NCBI GenBank assembly: GCA_903876875.1
Contig: CAIRBT010000152.1
Location: 34,133-98,132, forward strand
DNA length: 64,000 nt
Source of the DNA: an uncultured Geobacteraceae bacterium
GTDB lineage: Bacteria; Desulfobacterota; Desulfuromonadia; Geobacterales; Pseudopelobacteraceae
Direction: 5' to 3'
Shown: piece after piece, positions 39,200-48,830 of the stretch
How the letters are laid out: each line of letters begins with the position of its first letter
Position numbering within the stretch: the first letter of the stretch is position 1
Made by a program: the position numbers and the translations under genes
Notes under the pieces: generated by a model
Databases searched by the model: none
What the model was told of the DNA's origin: nothing
What the model saw: the letters and a program-made list of their open reading frames with translations, nothing else

Positions 39200-41005
39200 A
39201 TGGGAAATGGCTGGCAGGGAAGACTCTTGAGAGTCAATCTTTCTGATAAAACCTGTACCATTGAAGCGTTGAATATGGAATGGGCCGCCGCCTATGTGGG
39301 GGGGCGCGGGCTTGCCACCAGATACCTGACGGAAGAGGTTGATCCGGCCGTGGACGCTCTGGATGCTGCGAATAAGCTTATCTTCGCCACCGGCCCCCTG
39401 ACCGGTACCTACGGTGCGGCGAATGGCCGTTACATGGTGGTCACCAAGTCGCCGTTGACCGGCACGGTCGCCTGTTCAAACTCCGGGGGGTATTTTCCCT
39501 GTGAATTGAAATATTCCGGCTTTGACCTGGTTATTGTCGAAGGAAAGGCGGAGCAGCCGCTCTATCTGAGAATACATAATCAGTATGCCGAATTGGCAGA
39601 TGCCGGCCATTTGTGGGGAAAAACCACCGATGAAACTGAAGATTTGATACGAGCCGAGTTCCATGGCGATGCCAAGGTGGCCTGCATCGGCCCGGCCGGT
39701 GAAAAACTGGTGCGCTACGCCTGTGTTGTGAATGACAAACACCGTGCCGCCGGACGGAGTGGTGTCGGCACGGTCATGGGGAGTAAAAATCTGAAAGCCA
39801 TTGCGGTCCGTGGTACCGGAGGTGTTGGGGTGGCCGATGCCCCCGGATTCCGTGAGGCGGCGCGGGAAACATTGAAAATGCTCCGGCAGCATCCGGTTAC
39901 CGGTGAAGGGCTCCCGGCACTTGGCACGGCCATTCTGGTCAACATTATAAATCAAAGCGGTGGCTTGCCAACCAATAACTCCCAATTTGGCACCTTTGAC
40001 AAGGCCGAGGATATCTCTGGCGAACGGCTGGTACAGACATTTCTGAAGCGAAACAAGGGGTGCATGGGGTGCGTGATCGCCTGTGGCCGGCTAACGAAAC
40101 TGGTGGATCCGCGCTTCTCCGGTAGTGGTGAAGGGCCCGAATATGAAACGCTCTGGTCACTTGGCGCCACCTGCGGTGTCTCCGATATGGCGGCGATTGT
40201 GAAGGCAAACTATCTCTGCGACGAATATGGCATGGACACCATAACCATGGGTTCTACCGTGGCATGTGCCATGGAGCTGTACCAGCGGGGCTTGATTACG
40301 GAAGAGGAAGTTGGCATGCCGCTCAATTTTGGAGATAGCAATGCCATGGTCAAGCTGGTGGAGCTGACCGGCAAAGGGGAAGGGTTCGGCACGCAGCTCG
40401 GCCTCGGTTCCGCTCGACTGGCGGAAAGCTACGGAGCCCCGGAATTCTCCATGACGGTCAAAAAGCAGGAGTTTCCGGCCTATGACGGCCGGGCCATTCA
40501 GGGAATGGGGCTGGAGTATGCCACCAGCAACCGGGGTGCCTGCCATGTGCGGGGATATCTGGTTTCGCCGGAAATCCTCGGCCTCCCGGAAAAACTCGAT
40601 CCCCAGGCTATCGAAGGGAAGGCCGCCTGGGCCAAGGCATTTCAGGATGTGACGGCCTTGGTTGATTCAGCCGGTGTCTGCCTGTTCACCACCTTCAGCA
40701 TCGGCGTGCCCCAGGTAACCAGACTGCTCAACGGGGCAACAGGCTTGGCCTGTTCCGAAGACCAACTAATGGCCGCCGGTGAACGCATCTGGAACATGGA
40801 GCGGCTCTTTAATCTGAAGGCGGGCATTTCCCCCGCTCAGGATACCCTGCCAAAACGTATCCTCGACGAACCGTTGCCGGACGGCCCCATGAAGGGGGCT
40901 GTTTCCCGTCTCCCCGAGATGCTGCCTGAGTACTACCGGGTCAGGGGATGGGATGTCCAGGGTATACCTACCACTGAAAAACTGGCAGAACTTGGACTGG
41001 CATAG
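39200..41005 (+). CDS. Tungsten-dependent aldehyde:ferredoxin oxidoreductase family protein (AorB-like)
   Basis: GRLLRVNLSDKTCTIE, YVGGRGLATRYL, GPLTGTYGAANGRYMVVTKSPLTG, GRSGVGTVMGSKNLKAIAVRG. Confidence 0.95.
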   Translation: MGNGWQGRLLRVNLSDKTCTIEALNMEWAAAYVGGRGLATRYLTEEVDPAVDALDAANKLIFATGPLTGTYGAANGRYMVVTKSPLTGTVACSNSGGYFPCELKYSGFDLVIVEGKAEQPLYLRIHNQYAELADAGHLWGKTTDETEDLIRAEFHGDAKVACIGPAGEKLVRYACVVNDKHRAAGRSGVGTVMGSKNLKAIAVRGTGGVGVADAPGFREAARETLKMLRQHPVTGEGLPALGTAILVNIINQSGGLPTNNSQFGTFDKAEDISGERLVQTFLKRNKGCMGCVIACGRLTKLVDPRFSGSGEGPEYETLWSLGATCGVSDMAAIVKANYLCDEYGMDTITMGSTVACAMELYQRGLITEEEVGMPLNFGDSNAMVKLVELTGKGEGFGTQLGLGSARLAESYGAPEFSMTVKKQEFPAYDGRAIQGMGLEYATSNRGACHVRGYLVSPEILGLPEKLDPQAIEGKAAWAKAFQDVTALVDSAGVCLFTTFSIGVPQVTRLLNGATGLACSEDQLMAAGERIWNMERLFNLKAGISPAQDTLPKRILDEPLPDGPMKGAVSRLPEMLPEYYRVRGWDVQGIPTTEKLAELGLA

Positions 41006-41069
41006 TCGCAACCGCTGAGCCGCAGAGAAGCCCCCCCGTGGGGCTTCTCCCGTTTTTAAGGGAGGAATC

Positions 41070-42296
41070 ATGTCTCACCATTATTATGATATCGTCATTA
41101 TCGGCAACAGTGCCGCCGGATTGCAGGCTATTCGCACCATTCGCCGTTATTCGGACCGTCTGACCATCGGGTTGATAGACCGGGAGGATTACCCGGCCTA
41201 TTCCCGGGTATTAACCCCCTACTTCATCGGCGGCAAAACCCCTAAAAGCAACCTCCATATTGTCGATCATGCTTTTTATACCGATGGGGGGGTAACGCCC
41301 CTTTTCGGAAGAAGTGCGGTCAGGCTGGACGCCGTACGTCATGAGGTTCAGCTTGACGATGGGATGGTGGTCGGTTACGGCAAACTGCTCCTGGCACTCG
41401 GTAGTGAAGCACGCCCCTTCCGGGAGGGGATGGCACAGGTCAGCACCCTGCGACATATGGCCGATGCGGAAAAACTGGCATTGCTGCTCAAGCATGCCCG
41501 AAGCGTGGCTGCCCTCGGTGCCGGCCTGGTAAGCGTACCGGTGCTGTCCCACCTGCCACGGGACGTTGAACGGCATCTGATCGTGGGCTCTGACCGGATC
41601 TTCAGCCGTCTGCTTGATGGTGAATCGGCGGCACTGTTGGAGGAGCATTTCATCTCGGCTGGCGTGTTCTTGCACAAGCGGGATGACATCAGCGATGTGA
41701 CTGAAGGAGAGCGACTGGGGCTGTCACTGGCGTCCGGCAGTTGCCTGACAGCCGATGCGTTGCTGGTGGGCAAGGGGGTGGTGCCGAATACCACACTGGC
41801 ACGGGAGGGGGGACTGGCGGTGCGGGATGGCATCCTGATCGACGACTTCTGTCAGACCGACCACCCGGATATCTTTGCCGCTGGCGATGCGGCAGAGGGG
41901 AAAGACTACGTAACCGGCCTGAAAACCGTTCAGGGGAACTGGATTACCGCCGTGGAACAGGGGGAGCATGCGGCTCTCACCATGTGTGGATTGCGTTCTG
42001 CCTATGAAGGGAGCATGAAAAACAACATTACCGAAGTGTTTGGCCTGGATGTGGCTGTAGTTGGCTACTGTGCCGACGATGCTCCCCATACGGTGACGTC
42101 CGGCAATCGGTGTGGCGGACGCTTTCGCAAGCTGTTTCTGGATATAAAGCAGCGGGTAATTGGTGCGGTGCTGATCGGCGAGACCAATGATTCCGGCATA
42201 TATTACCGGATGGTTCGAGGACGCACTCCATTCCCCGGTGTGAAAATACTCCAGGGGGAAAACCGTTACGGGGCATTTATGCGACAGATTGCATAG
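41070..42296 (+). CDS. FAD-dependent NAD(P)H oxidoreductase (AorC-like)
   Basis: IIGNSAAGLQAIRTIRR; FAAGDAAEGKDY; directly downstream of the AOR gene. Confidence 0.85.
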   Translation: MSHHYYDIVIIGNSAAGLQAIRTIRRYSDRLTIGLIDREDYPAYSRVLTPYFIGGKTPKSNLHIVDHAFYTDGGVTPLFGRSAVRLDAVRHEVQLDDGMVVGYGKLLLALGSEARPFREGMAQVSTLRHMADAEKLALLLKHARSVAALGAGLVSVPVLSHLPRDVERHLIVGSDRIFSRLLDGESAALLEEHFISAGVFLHKRDDISDVTEGERLGLSLASGSCLTADALLVGKGVVPNTTLAREGGLAVRDGILIDDFCQTDHPDIFAAGDAAEGKDYVTGLKTVQGNWITAVEQGEHAALTMCGLRSAYEGSMKNNITEVFGLDVAVVGYCADDAPHTVTSGNRCGGRFRKLFLDIKQRVIGAVLIGETNDSGIYYRMVRGRTPFPGVKILQGENRYGAFMRQIA

Positions 42297-42360
42297 GGGG
42301 CTGCGGGGATGTTGCCAGATAATTTGCGGGGAAACAGCACCCAGGCTTACCACAGATTTG

Positions 42361-43941
42361 TCAGAGGTCCGACAGGCTTTTCCCGATGACGTCGGCTATT
42401 CTGATGCCATCCAGGGCGGAACTCATGATTCCCCCCGCATAACCGGCACCCTCTCCCGCCGGGTACAACCCTGACACACCGACCGACTCAAAACCGCTGC
42501 CGCGCAGGATGCGAACAGGGGAAGAGGTGCGGGATTCGATGCCGATGAGCGTTGCTTCGGCGGTGATAAACCCCCTCATTTTGCGGCCAAAGTCTACAAT
42601 CCCTTCCCGAAGAGCCCCAATAACGTAGGGGGGAAGTACGGTGGCAAGATCGGTGTCAGTGATGCCGGGACGATAGCTGGAGCGAAGTCCCCCCTTACCC
42701 GGCATATTAAGAAACGCCATGAGATTCTGAGCCGGTGCCTTGAAAGCACCACCACCGGCAGTAAAAGCCCGCTGTTCCCAAATCCGTTGCAGTCGCATCC
42801 CTCCCAAGGGTCCCTCACCAGCAAAATCCGTTTCACGAATGTTGACCACCAGCGCACTGTTTGCAAAAGGTGAATTGCGATATTGGCCGCTCATGCCGTT
42901 GGTTACCACACCACCCGCTTCAGAGGCACCACCTACCACCACCCCCCCGGGACACATGCAGAACGAATAGGCACTCCTGCCGGTGGAGGCATTGTTCCAG
43001 GTGACCGCATAATCGGCCGCCGGAAGACATGCTGCGGTCTGACGACCGTACTGAATCAGGTTTACCAACTCCTGGGGATGTTCCACCCTGAGGCCCATGG
43101 CAAAGGGCTTTGCCTGGAGTGGCACCCCCCGCTGTTCCAGAAGCTGGAAGGTATCCCGGGCACTGTGGCCGGTGGCAAGAATCAGCCGGTCACAGGGGAT
43201 CTCTTCGCTGTCATTGACGGTAATGGCAGTAAGCGTACCGCCGGTAATAGTCAGGTCGGTGAGCCGGGTGTCAAATCTGACCGTAAAACCTCTGTCAATA
43301 AGATGGGTACGGAGTGTACTGATAACGCTTTTCAAACGGTCAGTTCCGATATGGGGTTTGGCAAGATAGCCGATTTCCGGCTGAGCACCAAAAGAAATTA
43401 ACCGATCAAGTACCCAGTGAACAAGGGGATCCTTGGTCCGGCAGGTCAACTTGCCATCGGAAAAAGTTCCGGCACCCCCCTCACCAAACTGGACATTTGA
43501 TTCGGGATTGAGGGTTCCGTCACGCCAGAACTGCTGCACCGAGCGGGAGCGTTGTTCCACCGGTTCACCCCGCTCGACAATGGTTGCCGTCAGACCGTAT
43601 TCGGCAAGGCGCAAAGCGGCGAACAGCCCTGCCGGCCCACTGCCGACAATGACGATACGCTGAGATGAGACGAGCCGAGGGGGGGGCGGAGCGTGGGTTT
43701 CCTCCTGCCACTCGACCGCAGGATTAGCCTCCAGGCGGGAACGTAGCGACCGATCGACGTTAAAGGAGAGTGTATAAACTAGTTTAATCTGTGGCTTTTT
43801 TCGGGCGTCTATCCCTTTGCGAACGATGAAGACATCATGTAGGGAGGTTGCAGGCACGGCAAGCCGTGCAGCCAGCAGATCCGGAAGCTGTGTTTCCGGA
43901 TCCTGGGGTGAGGCGATGAGATTACGATAGAGATAGGGCAT
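42361..43941 (-). CDS. FAD-dependent dehydrogenase (COG2509-like)
   Basis: IVIVGSGPAGLFAALRLAEYG; LILATGHSARDTF; ATG 43941 (MPYLYRNLIASPQDPE), because the longer ORF start overlaps the usp gene. Confidence 0.85.
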   Translation of the reverse strand: MPYLYRNLIASPQDPETQLPDLLAARLAVPATSLHDVFIVRKGIDARKKPQIKLVYTLSFNVDRSLRSRLEANPAVEWQEETHAPPPPRLVSSQRIVIVGSGPAGLFAALRLAEYGLTATIVERGEPVEQRSRSVQQFWRDGTLNPESNVQFGEGGAGTFSDGKLTCRTKDPLVHWVLDRLISFGAQPEIGYLAKPHIGTDRLKSVISTLRTHLIDRGFTVRFDTRLTDLTITGGTLTAITVNDSEEIPCDRLILATGHSARDTFQLLEQRGVPLQAKPFAMGLRVEHPQELVNLIQYGRQTAACLPAADYAVTWNNASTGRSAYSFCMCPGGVVVGGASEAGGVVTNGMSGQYRNSPFANSALVVNIRETDFAGEGPLGGMRLQRIWEQRAFTAGGGAFKAPAQNLMAFLNMPGKGGLRSSYRPGITDTDLATVLPPYVIGALREGIVDFGRKMRGFITAEATLIGIESRTSSPVRILRGSGFESVGVSGLYPAGEGAGYAGGIMSSALDGIRIADVIGKSLSDL

Positions 43942-43957
43942 TACACAGACCCGGCTT

Positions 43958-44404
43958 CTAGGCCGGCATCCTGACCGACAATACCGGGCAGGGGGCGGAA
44001 CGGACAACCCGCTCGGCCGTGCTGCCAAAGAGGATACGATCCAGACCGGTACGGCCATGGGTTCCAAGCACGATCAGGGATGCATCCATTCGTGCGGCAG
44101 CAGTAATTATTTCGTCATAGGGTATGCCGGTGACTATGGCTGTCCGGAAGTTGGTAAAGGTGCCCATGCGGGAGCTGCAGAAACGTTCCATCATCTTGAC
44201 GGCACTCTCTTCGATCTCTTTTTCCAGCTGTTCAAAGGAGATATGGGGCACATAAAAACCGCGCAAATCAACCGGTTCATTGATTACATGCAGCACCGTC
44301 AGCTCTGCATTGAATTGGCTTGCCAGCGTCACTGCGTAGTCAAAGGCGTGTTCTGAGTTTTCAGAGAAATCAACGGCGACCAGTATGTTACTGAATGTTT
44401 TCAT
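43958..44404 (-). CDS. Universal stress protein (UspA family)
   Basis: MKTFSNILVAVDFSENSEHAFDYA; LIVLGTHGRTGLDRILFGSTAERVVRSAPCPVL. Confidence 0.94.
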   Translation of the reverse strand: MKTFSNILVAVDFSENSEHAFDYAVTLASQFNAELTVLHVINEPVDLRGFYVPHISFEQLEKEIEESAVKMMERFCSSRMGTFTNFRTAIVTGIPYDEIITAAARMDASLIVLGTHGRTGLDRILFGSTAERVVRSAPCPVLSVRMPA

Positions 44405-44423
44405 AATAACCTCCGTGGTAGTG

Positions 44424-44804
44424 TTACAGAGCGGGAACCTTGAATATTTTATCAATGGTTTTTTTCAAATCGTCATATTTCAGAGGCTTGTTAATGTACT
44501 CAAAGGCCCCCAGAGTCATGGCTTCAAGAAATGATTCCACTTCTCCATAGGCCGTAACCATAATGACATTGCTGCCGGGATAGTCCCGGTTAATCTCCCG
44601 CAAGAAGTCAAGGCCGTTCATCTCCGGCATATTCAGATCGGTAATAATCAAATCTATTACAGAGCCCCGGAGAGCGTCAAGTGCTGCCCGGCCATTGCCG
44701 GCACTCACAACCTCAAAACCATCATGGGAGAGCAACTTTGAAAGCGCAACCCGCACGTTTTCCTCGTCATCCACAACTAATATCTTTTTCTTAATCTCTT
44801 CCAC
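44424..44804 (-). CDS. Single-domain response regulator
   Basis: ILVVDDEENVR, DLIITDLNMPEMNGLDFL, VTAYG, YINKP. Confidence 0.93.
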   Translation of the reverse strand: MEEIKKKILVVDDEENVRVALSKLLSHDGFEVVSAGNGRAALDALRGSVIDLIITDLNMPEMNGLDFLREINRDYPGSNVIMVTAYGEVESFLEAMTLGAFEYINKPLKYDDLKKTIDKIFKVPAL

Positions 44805-44837
44805 TCTATTCTCCCGCCTCCCTCGGACGATTATCTC

Positions 44838-45722
44838 TTATGGCACTGTGACAGCACCATCGGCTTCAAGCTCAAAGTACACCGGCTTCCCGGACGTTCC
44901 GGGAGCCTTGTATGGCTTGCCGTTCAGTTCTATATCCACACCATCGGCACTCCCCAGTTCCATAGCAACTTTTTTATCGGCTTTCCACTCCACCACATCT
45001 CCCACCGCAAGTTCATACTGTTGTGGCACCGTACTGTCTATGGTCACCGTGACAAGCGTTGACTGGGTTGCCTTCACCTTAAGAATCAATCCCCTTGTAA
45101 CCGCTTCAGCCGCCCGGGATTTCGGTACGTTTTTTTGAATCATCACCTGGGGTGAACGGACGGCCTCCCCCTTTGCCGGGAGAAGGGACGGAGGTTCTTG
45201 ACGGCGGGATGCAGAACTGACCCCCTTCTGCACGGCAGGTGTCGACAGGACTGGGAGAGCAACGGCTGGTGGCAGTGGCCGCACCGGCGGAGTACCCGAT
45301 CGTTTGTAAAATGAGGCGAAGATAAGTATAACCAGCAGCAGCAGTGCGGGAAATACCAGTTTTTTCAATACCACCAGCCGACGCGGTTCTGCGTGGAGCG
45401 GGGTACTATTCCGCAATTCCTCCGGTTTCTCGGCCTGTACTCCAAAAAGCTTGTCGTACATTCGGGCCACATCTTCAGCGTTTAACCCCAGATAGGCGGC
45501 GTAAATACGGAGAAACCCCTTGAGATAGACATGATTGGCAAACTCACGGATCTGATCCTCTTCCAGGGCTTTCAAATGGGAAACACCTATTTTCGTCGCT
45601 TCCGAGGCCTCTTCGAGGCTGATCCCATGAAACTCGCGACAACGTCGCAGGATGGTTCCCGGTGAGCCTCCCGACGAATCCTGCCCACCGGCACTCTGTT
45701 CCAACGCCATGGTTCCTCTCAT
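44838..45722 (-). CDS. RodZ-like helix-turn-helix protein with DUF4115-type C-terminus
   Basis: GTILRRCREFHGISLEEASEATKIGVSHLKALEED; single TM; C-terminal domain. Start may be the ATG at 45710 (better RBS). Confidence 0.83.
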   Translation of the reverse strand: MRGTMALEQSAGGQDSSGGSPGTILRRCREFHGISLEEASEATKIGVSHLKALEEDQIREFANHVYLKGFLRIYAAYLGLNAEDVARMYDKLFGVQAEKPEELRNSTPLHAEPRRLVVLKKLVFPALLLLVILIFASFYKRSGTPPVRPLPPAVALPVLSTPAVQKGVSSASRRQEPPSLLPAKGEAVRSPQVMIQKNVPKSRAAEAVTRGLILKVKATQSTLVTVTIDSTVPQQYELAVGDVVEWKADKKVAMELGSADGVDIELNGKPYKAPGTSGKPVYFELEADGAVTVP

Positions 45723-46480
45723 TTCAGCAAATCCAGGTACCCAAGGGCAATGCGACCCAACTCAGTTTCCGGGATGAGCCGCACCGCCTCCTTGAAGGAA
45801 GCACGGGCCGCCTCAATCCTGTTGAGCTTAAGTTGTACCTGACCCAGAAAATAGTGGGCAGCACCGTAGTCACGGTATATCTCCAGAGCCCTGGTATACT
45901 CGGTTATGGCCTGTTCGCTCCTGTCCATGGCGTACCAGACCCGCCCCAGTGACAGGTGTGCCACCGGATTACGCGGATCCTGTGCGGTCATTGCCTGCAA
46001 CTCCGCCTGAGCCCGGGGGAAATCCCCTTTGCCCAGATAGGCAAGACCCAGGTTTATGCAGGCATTTTCATTATTCTCATAAAACAGATCATCCTTGACA
46101 ATCTTGAACTGGGTAATGGCACTGTCCCACCGTTTCATATCAAGATAGGCCACCCCGAGATCGTTACGCGCCACAGAAAAGTTCGGTTTCAGCAAAATGG
46201 CTTTCTGCAACTTTGCCTCGGCAAGGTCGGGGCGTTTCTTGCCGATGTAGGCCATACCCAGGTTATAGAGAACATCGGGGTTGGCCGGATCGAGCCTTTC
46301 AGCTTCGGTAAGATCAAAAAGAGCAGCGGTATAGTTCCGCTCACCAAGATAGGAGAGCCCCATTTGATAATGATAAGACGCCGAATTTGGCTTGTTGTTG
46401 CTCTGCCCCCGTCCGGATACGCAACCGGCAATCAGAGTCGCACAGAGCAGCACCGCCATGTAGTCGCATTTTTTCATCAT
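45719..46480 (-). CDS. TPR-repeat lipoprotein (PilF-like)
   Basis: MMKKCDYMAVLLCATLIAGCVSG lipobox; several TPR units. Confidence 0.85.
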   Translation of the reverse strand: MMKKCDYMAVLLCATLIAGCVSGRGQSNNKPNSASYHYQMGLSYLGERNYTAALFDLTEAERLDPANPDVLYNLGMAYIGKKRPDLAEAKLQKAILLKPNFSVARNDLGVAYLDMKRWDSAITQFKIVKDDLFYENNENACINLGLAYLGKGDFPRAQAELQAMTAQDPRNPVAHLSLGRVWYAMDRSEQAITEYTRALEIYRDYGAAHYFLGQVQLKLNRIEAARASFKEAVRLIPETELGRIALGYLDLLK

Positions 46481-46506
46481 CCACCCACCCCTGGCACCGT
46501 TTCCCC

Positions 46507-47424
46507 TCAACAAGCGGAGATGTCACTAAAATGTGTCAAGGCCTTAAAGCTGGCAAAACGAGCCTGAATCTCAGAGTGTTCCAAACGTTTCATCCGATCC
46601 AGACTGAAATCCTCCACGTTGAATGAAGCCATCACACTGCCGAAGATAATGGCCTGACGCACCCCCTCTTCCGAGAGGTCGCCGCTGTTGGCCAGGTATC
46701 CCATAAAGCCACCGGCAAAGGTGTCACCGGCACCGGTCGGATCAAAGACCTCTTCCAGCGGATAGGCCGGAGCAGCAAAGACCGAGTCAGCGGTAACCAT
46801 CAGCACACCATATTCGCCCCGCTTGATCACCAGGCGTTTGCAGCCGAGGGCAATGATCTGCCGGGCGGCCTTGATCAGATTTGCCTCGCCGGTAAACTGC
46901 CGGGCTTCCCCCTCATTGATGACAACGATATCAACTTTTTGCAGAACTTTTTTCAGTGCCTCCGGCTTGGAGGAGATCCAGAAGTTCATGGTATCACAGG
47001 CCACCAACTTCGGGTTACGCATCTGCTCCAGCACCTGCATCTGAAGATCCGGGTCAATATTTGCCAGGAAGAGATATTCGGCATCCCGATATGATTCGGG
47101 CAGCACGGGCTGAAAATCCATCAACACGTTCAACTGGGTATCGAGGGTCTGAGCCTCGTTCAGGTCATAGCCATACCGACCGGTCCAGTGGAAGGTTTTC
47201 CCCGGAATTCGCTGCAAGCCGGCCGTATCAATGGTACGCCCCTGGAGAAAACTCACATGTTCCTCAGGAAAATCTTCCCCGACAACGGCAACCAGCGACA
47301 CATCGGCAAAAAAACTGGCGGAGGTGGAAAAATAGGTGGCAGAGCCTCCCAAGACATTTTCCCCTTTGCCAAAAGGGGTCTCAACCGTATCAAACGCCAC
47401 CGTCCCCACAACAACAATACCCAT
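46507..47424 (-). CDS. PfkB-family carbohydrate kinase
   Basis: MGIVVVGTVAFDTVETPFGKGENVLGGSATYFS; DPTGAGDTFAGGFMGYL. Confidence 0.92.
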   Translation of the reverse strand: MGIVVVGTVAFDTVETPFGKGENVLGGSATYFSTSASFFADVSLVAVVGEDFPEEHVSFLQGRTIDTAGLQRIPGKTFHWTGRYGYDLNEAQTLDTQLNVLMDFQPVLPESYRDAEYLFLANIDPDLQMQVLEQMRNPKLVACDTMNFWISSKPEALKKVLQKVDIVVINEGEARQFTGEANLIKAARQIIALGCKRLVIKRGEYGVLMVTADSVFAAPAYPLEEVFDPTGAGDTFAGGFMGYLANSGDLSEEGVRQAIIFGSVMASFNVEDFSLDRMKRLEHSEIQARFASFKALTHFSDISAC

Positions 47425-47515
47425 GAAATCTCTCCCTATCTTAAAGTTAAGTTTACAAAATATCACGGAGGACAAATTGCGTCAAAGCAATAGTAAAAAA
47501 GAGGGGGAACACACC

Positions 47516-48814
47516 TTACTCTCCGACCACACCCATTGCCCAGAGGTACGTGACCTCGGCCACCCGGAGATCACGGATCGCCCTGACAAGATTACTGCGG
47601 GCCTGGAGCAGGTTGAGCTGGGCATCGTCAACTTCAAGCCTGATCTTGACTCCCAGTTCATACCCCTTTTCCGCCATCTGTACCAACCGCTCCGCCTGCT
47701 TGACCGTGCCGGAAAGAGCCGTGACAATCTCAGTCGCCTCATGGTGGGCAAAATCGGCCTGCCTTACTTCCAGAGCAATGTCGTCCCGCAACCGGGCTTC
47801 TTCGATTCTCTTTGTCTGCAACTCACTCTTCGCCTGGGCCACCTTGCCATCGGTGCGATAGCCGTCAAAGAACGGGAAGGTAAGATAAACCCCCGCACTC
47901 CATGCCGCACCATCCGCATCCATGGCAGGGGGCGGATCGTTGAGGCTGAGCCAGTGCCAACCGGCACCGGCTTTCAAATCGAGACGGGGCTTATTTTCAG
48001 CGGCCGCGATAGTGACCAACTGGTCATACATGCCGATGCGCAGGCGGAGGTCAGCCAACTCGGGACGGTGCGTTACGGCTATCCGAACCGCCTCGTCACT
48101 CTGTGTCGGCAGGAGACGGCCTCCGGTCGGCAGCTCAAGCGTTCCCACCGTATCCACATCGTCACTACCCATCACCAGAAGAAAACGGAGCTGTTCCCGT
48201 GCCAGCCGAACGGCGTTTTCCGAGCGAATCACTTCGGGGCGACTGTTTTCCACCGCCACTTCGGCGGCCAGCACGTCGTAATCCGTGGCGATTCCAGCAC
48301 GTAATTTTCGTGTGGCCTCTTCCAGGTGGCGTTGTTTCTGGTCGCGGTTCTCCCGGGCCAGGTGGTGAAGTTCCCGTGCCAGCTGGACATTGAAATAGGC
48401 GGCTGACACCTCCCGCTGGACGGCGTGGCGAGAGAGCCGCAGCTGTTCATCGGCGGTTTTCAAGCCGACCTCGGCCGCAGTAATGGCGGCAGAGAGTTTT
48501 CCCCAGGTGTAGAGCGGCTGGGTCAGGGTCACATCCACACTCCTGCCGAACTGACGCTGGGCCGGCAAACCGGCCAGCTGGTTGCTGCCATCCTTGGCAA
48601 GGGAGCCCGCCCCATTCAGTGATAGTTGGGGCAGGGCGGCGGCCCGCTCTTCGATATATTTTCCCTGCACATACCGGGCATATTCGCGGGCTTTTTCAAT
48701 GTCACGGTTATGTTCACCGGCGATGGCCAACGCCTGGTCAAGGGTCACCAGTTTCGTTTCCCCACGGGAGAGCGCCGGAATAGCCAAAACCAACAGTATC
48801 AGTAATAACTTCAT
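47516..48814 (-). CDS. TolC-family outer membrane efflux protein
   Basis: Signal peptide; paired helical repeats (VTLTQPLYTWGKLSAAITAAEVGL; NLVRAIRDLRVAEVTYLWAMGV). Confidence 0.9.
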   Translation of the reverse strand: MKLLLILLVLAIPALSRGETKLVTLDQALAIAGEHNRDIEKAREYARYVQGKYIEERAAALPQLSLNGAGSLAKDGSNQLAGLPAQRQFGRSVDVTLTQPLYTWGKLSAAITAAEVGLKTADEQLRLSRHAVQREVSAAYFNVQLARELHHLARENRDQKQRHLEEATRKLRAGIATDYDVLAAEVAVENSRPEVIRSENAVRLAREQLRFLLVMGSDDVDTVGTLELPTGGRLLPTQSDEAVRIAVTHRPELADLRLRIGMYDQLVTIAAAENKPRLDLKAGAGWHWLSLNDPPPAMDADGAAWSAGVYLTFPFFDGYRTDGKVAQAKSELQTKRIEEARLRDDIALEVRQADFAHHEATEIVTALSGTVKQAERLVQMAEKGYELGVKIRLEVDDAQLNLLQARSNLVRAIRDLRVAEVTYLWAMGVVGE

Positions 48815-48830
48815 TGGTATCTAACTCCTT

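Noticed and set aside
47336-48304. 322-aa plus-strand ORF opposite tolC-like and pfkB-like genes
   Set aside because: Spans the antisense of two real genes; composition looks like a reverse-strand artefact.
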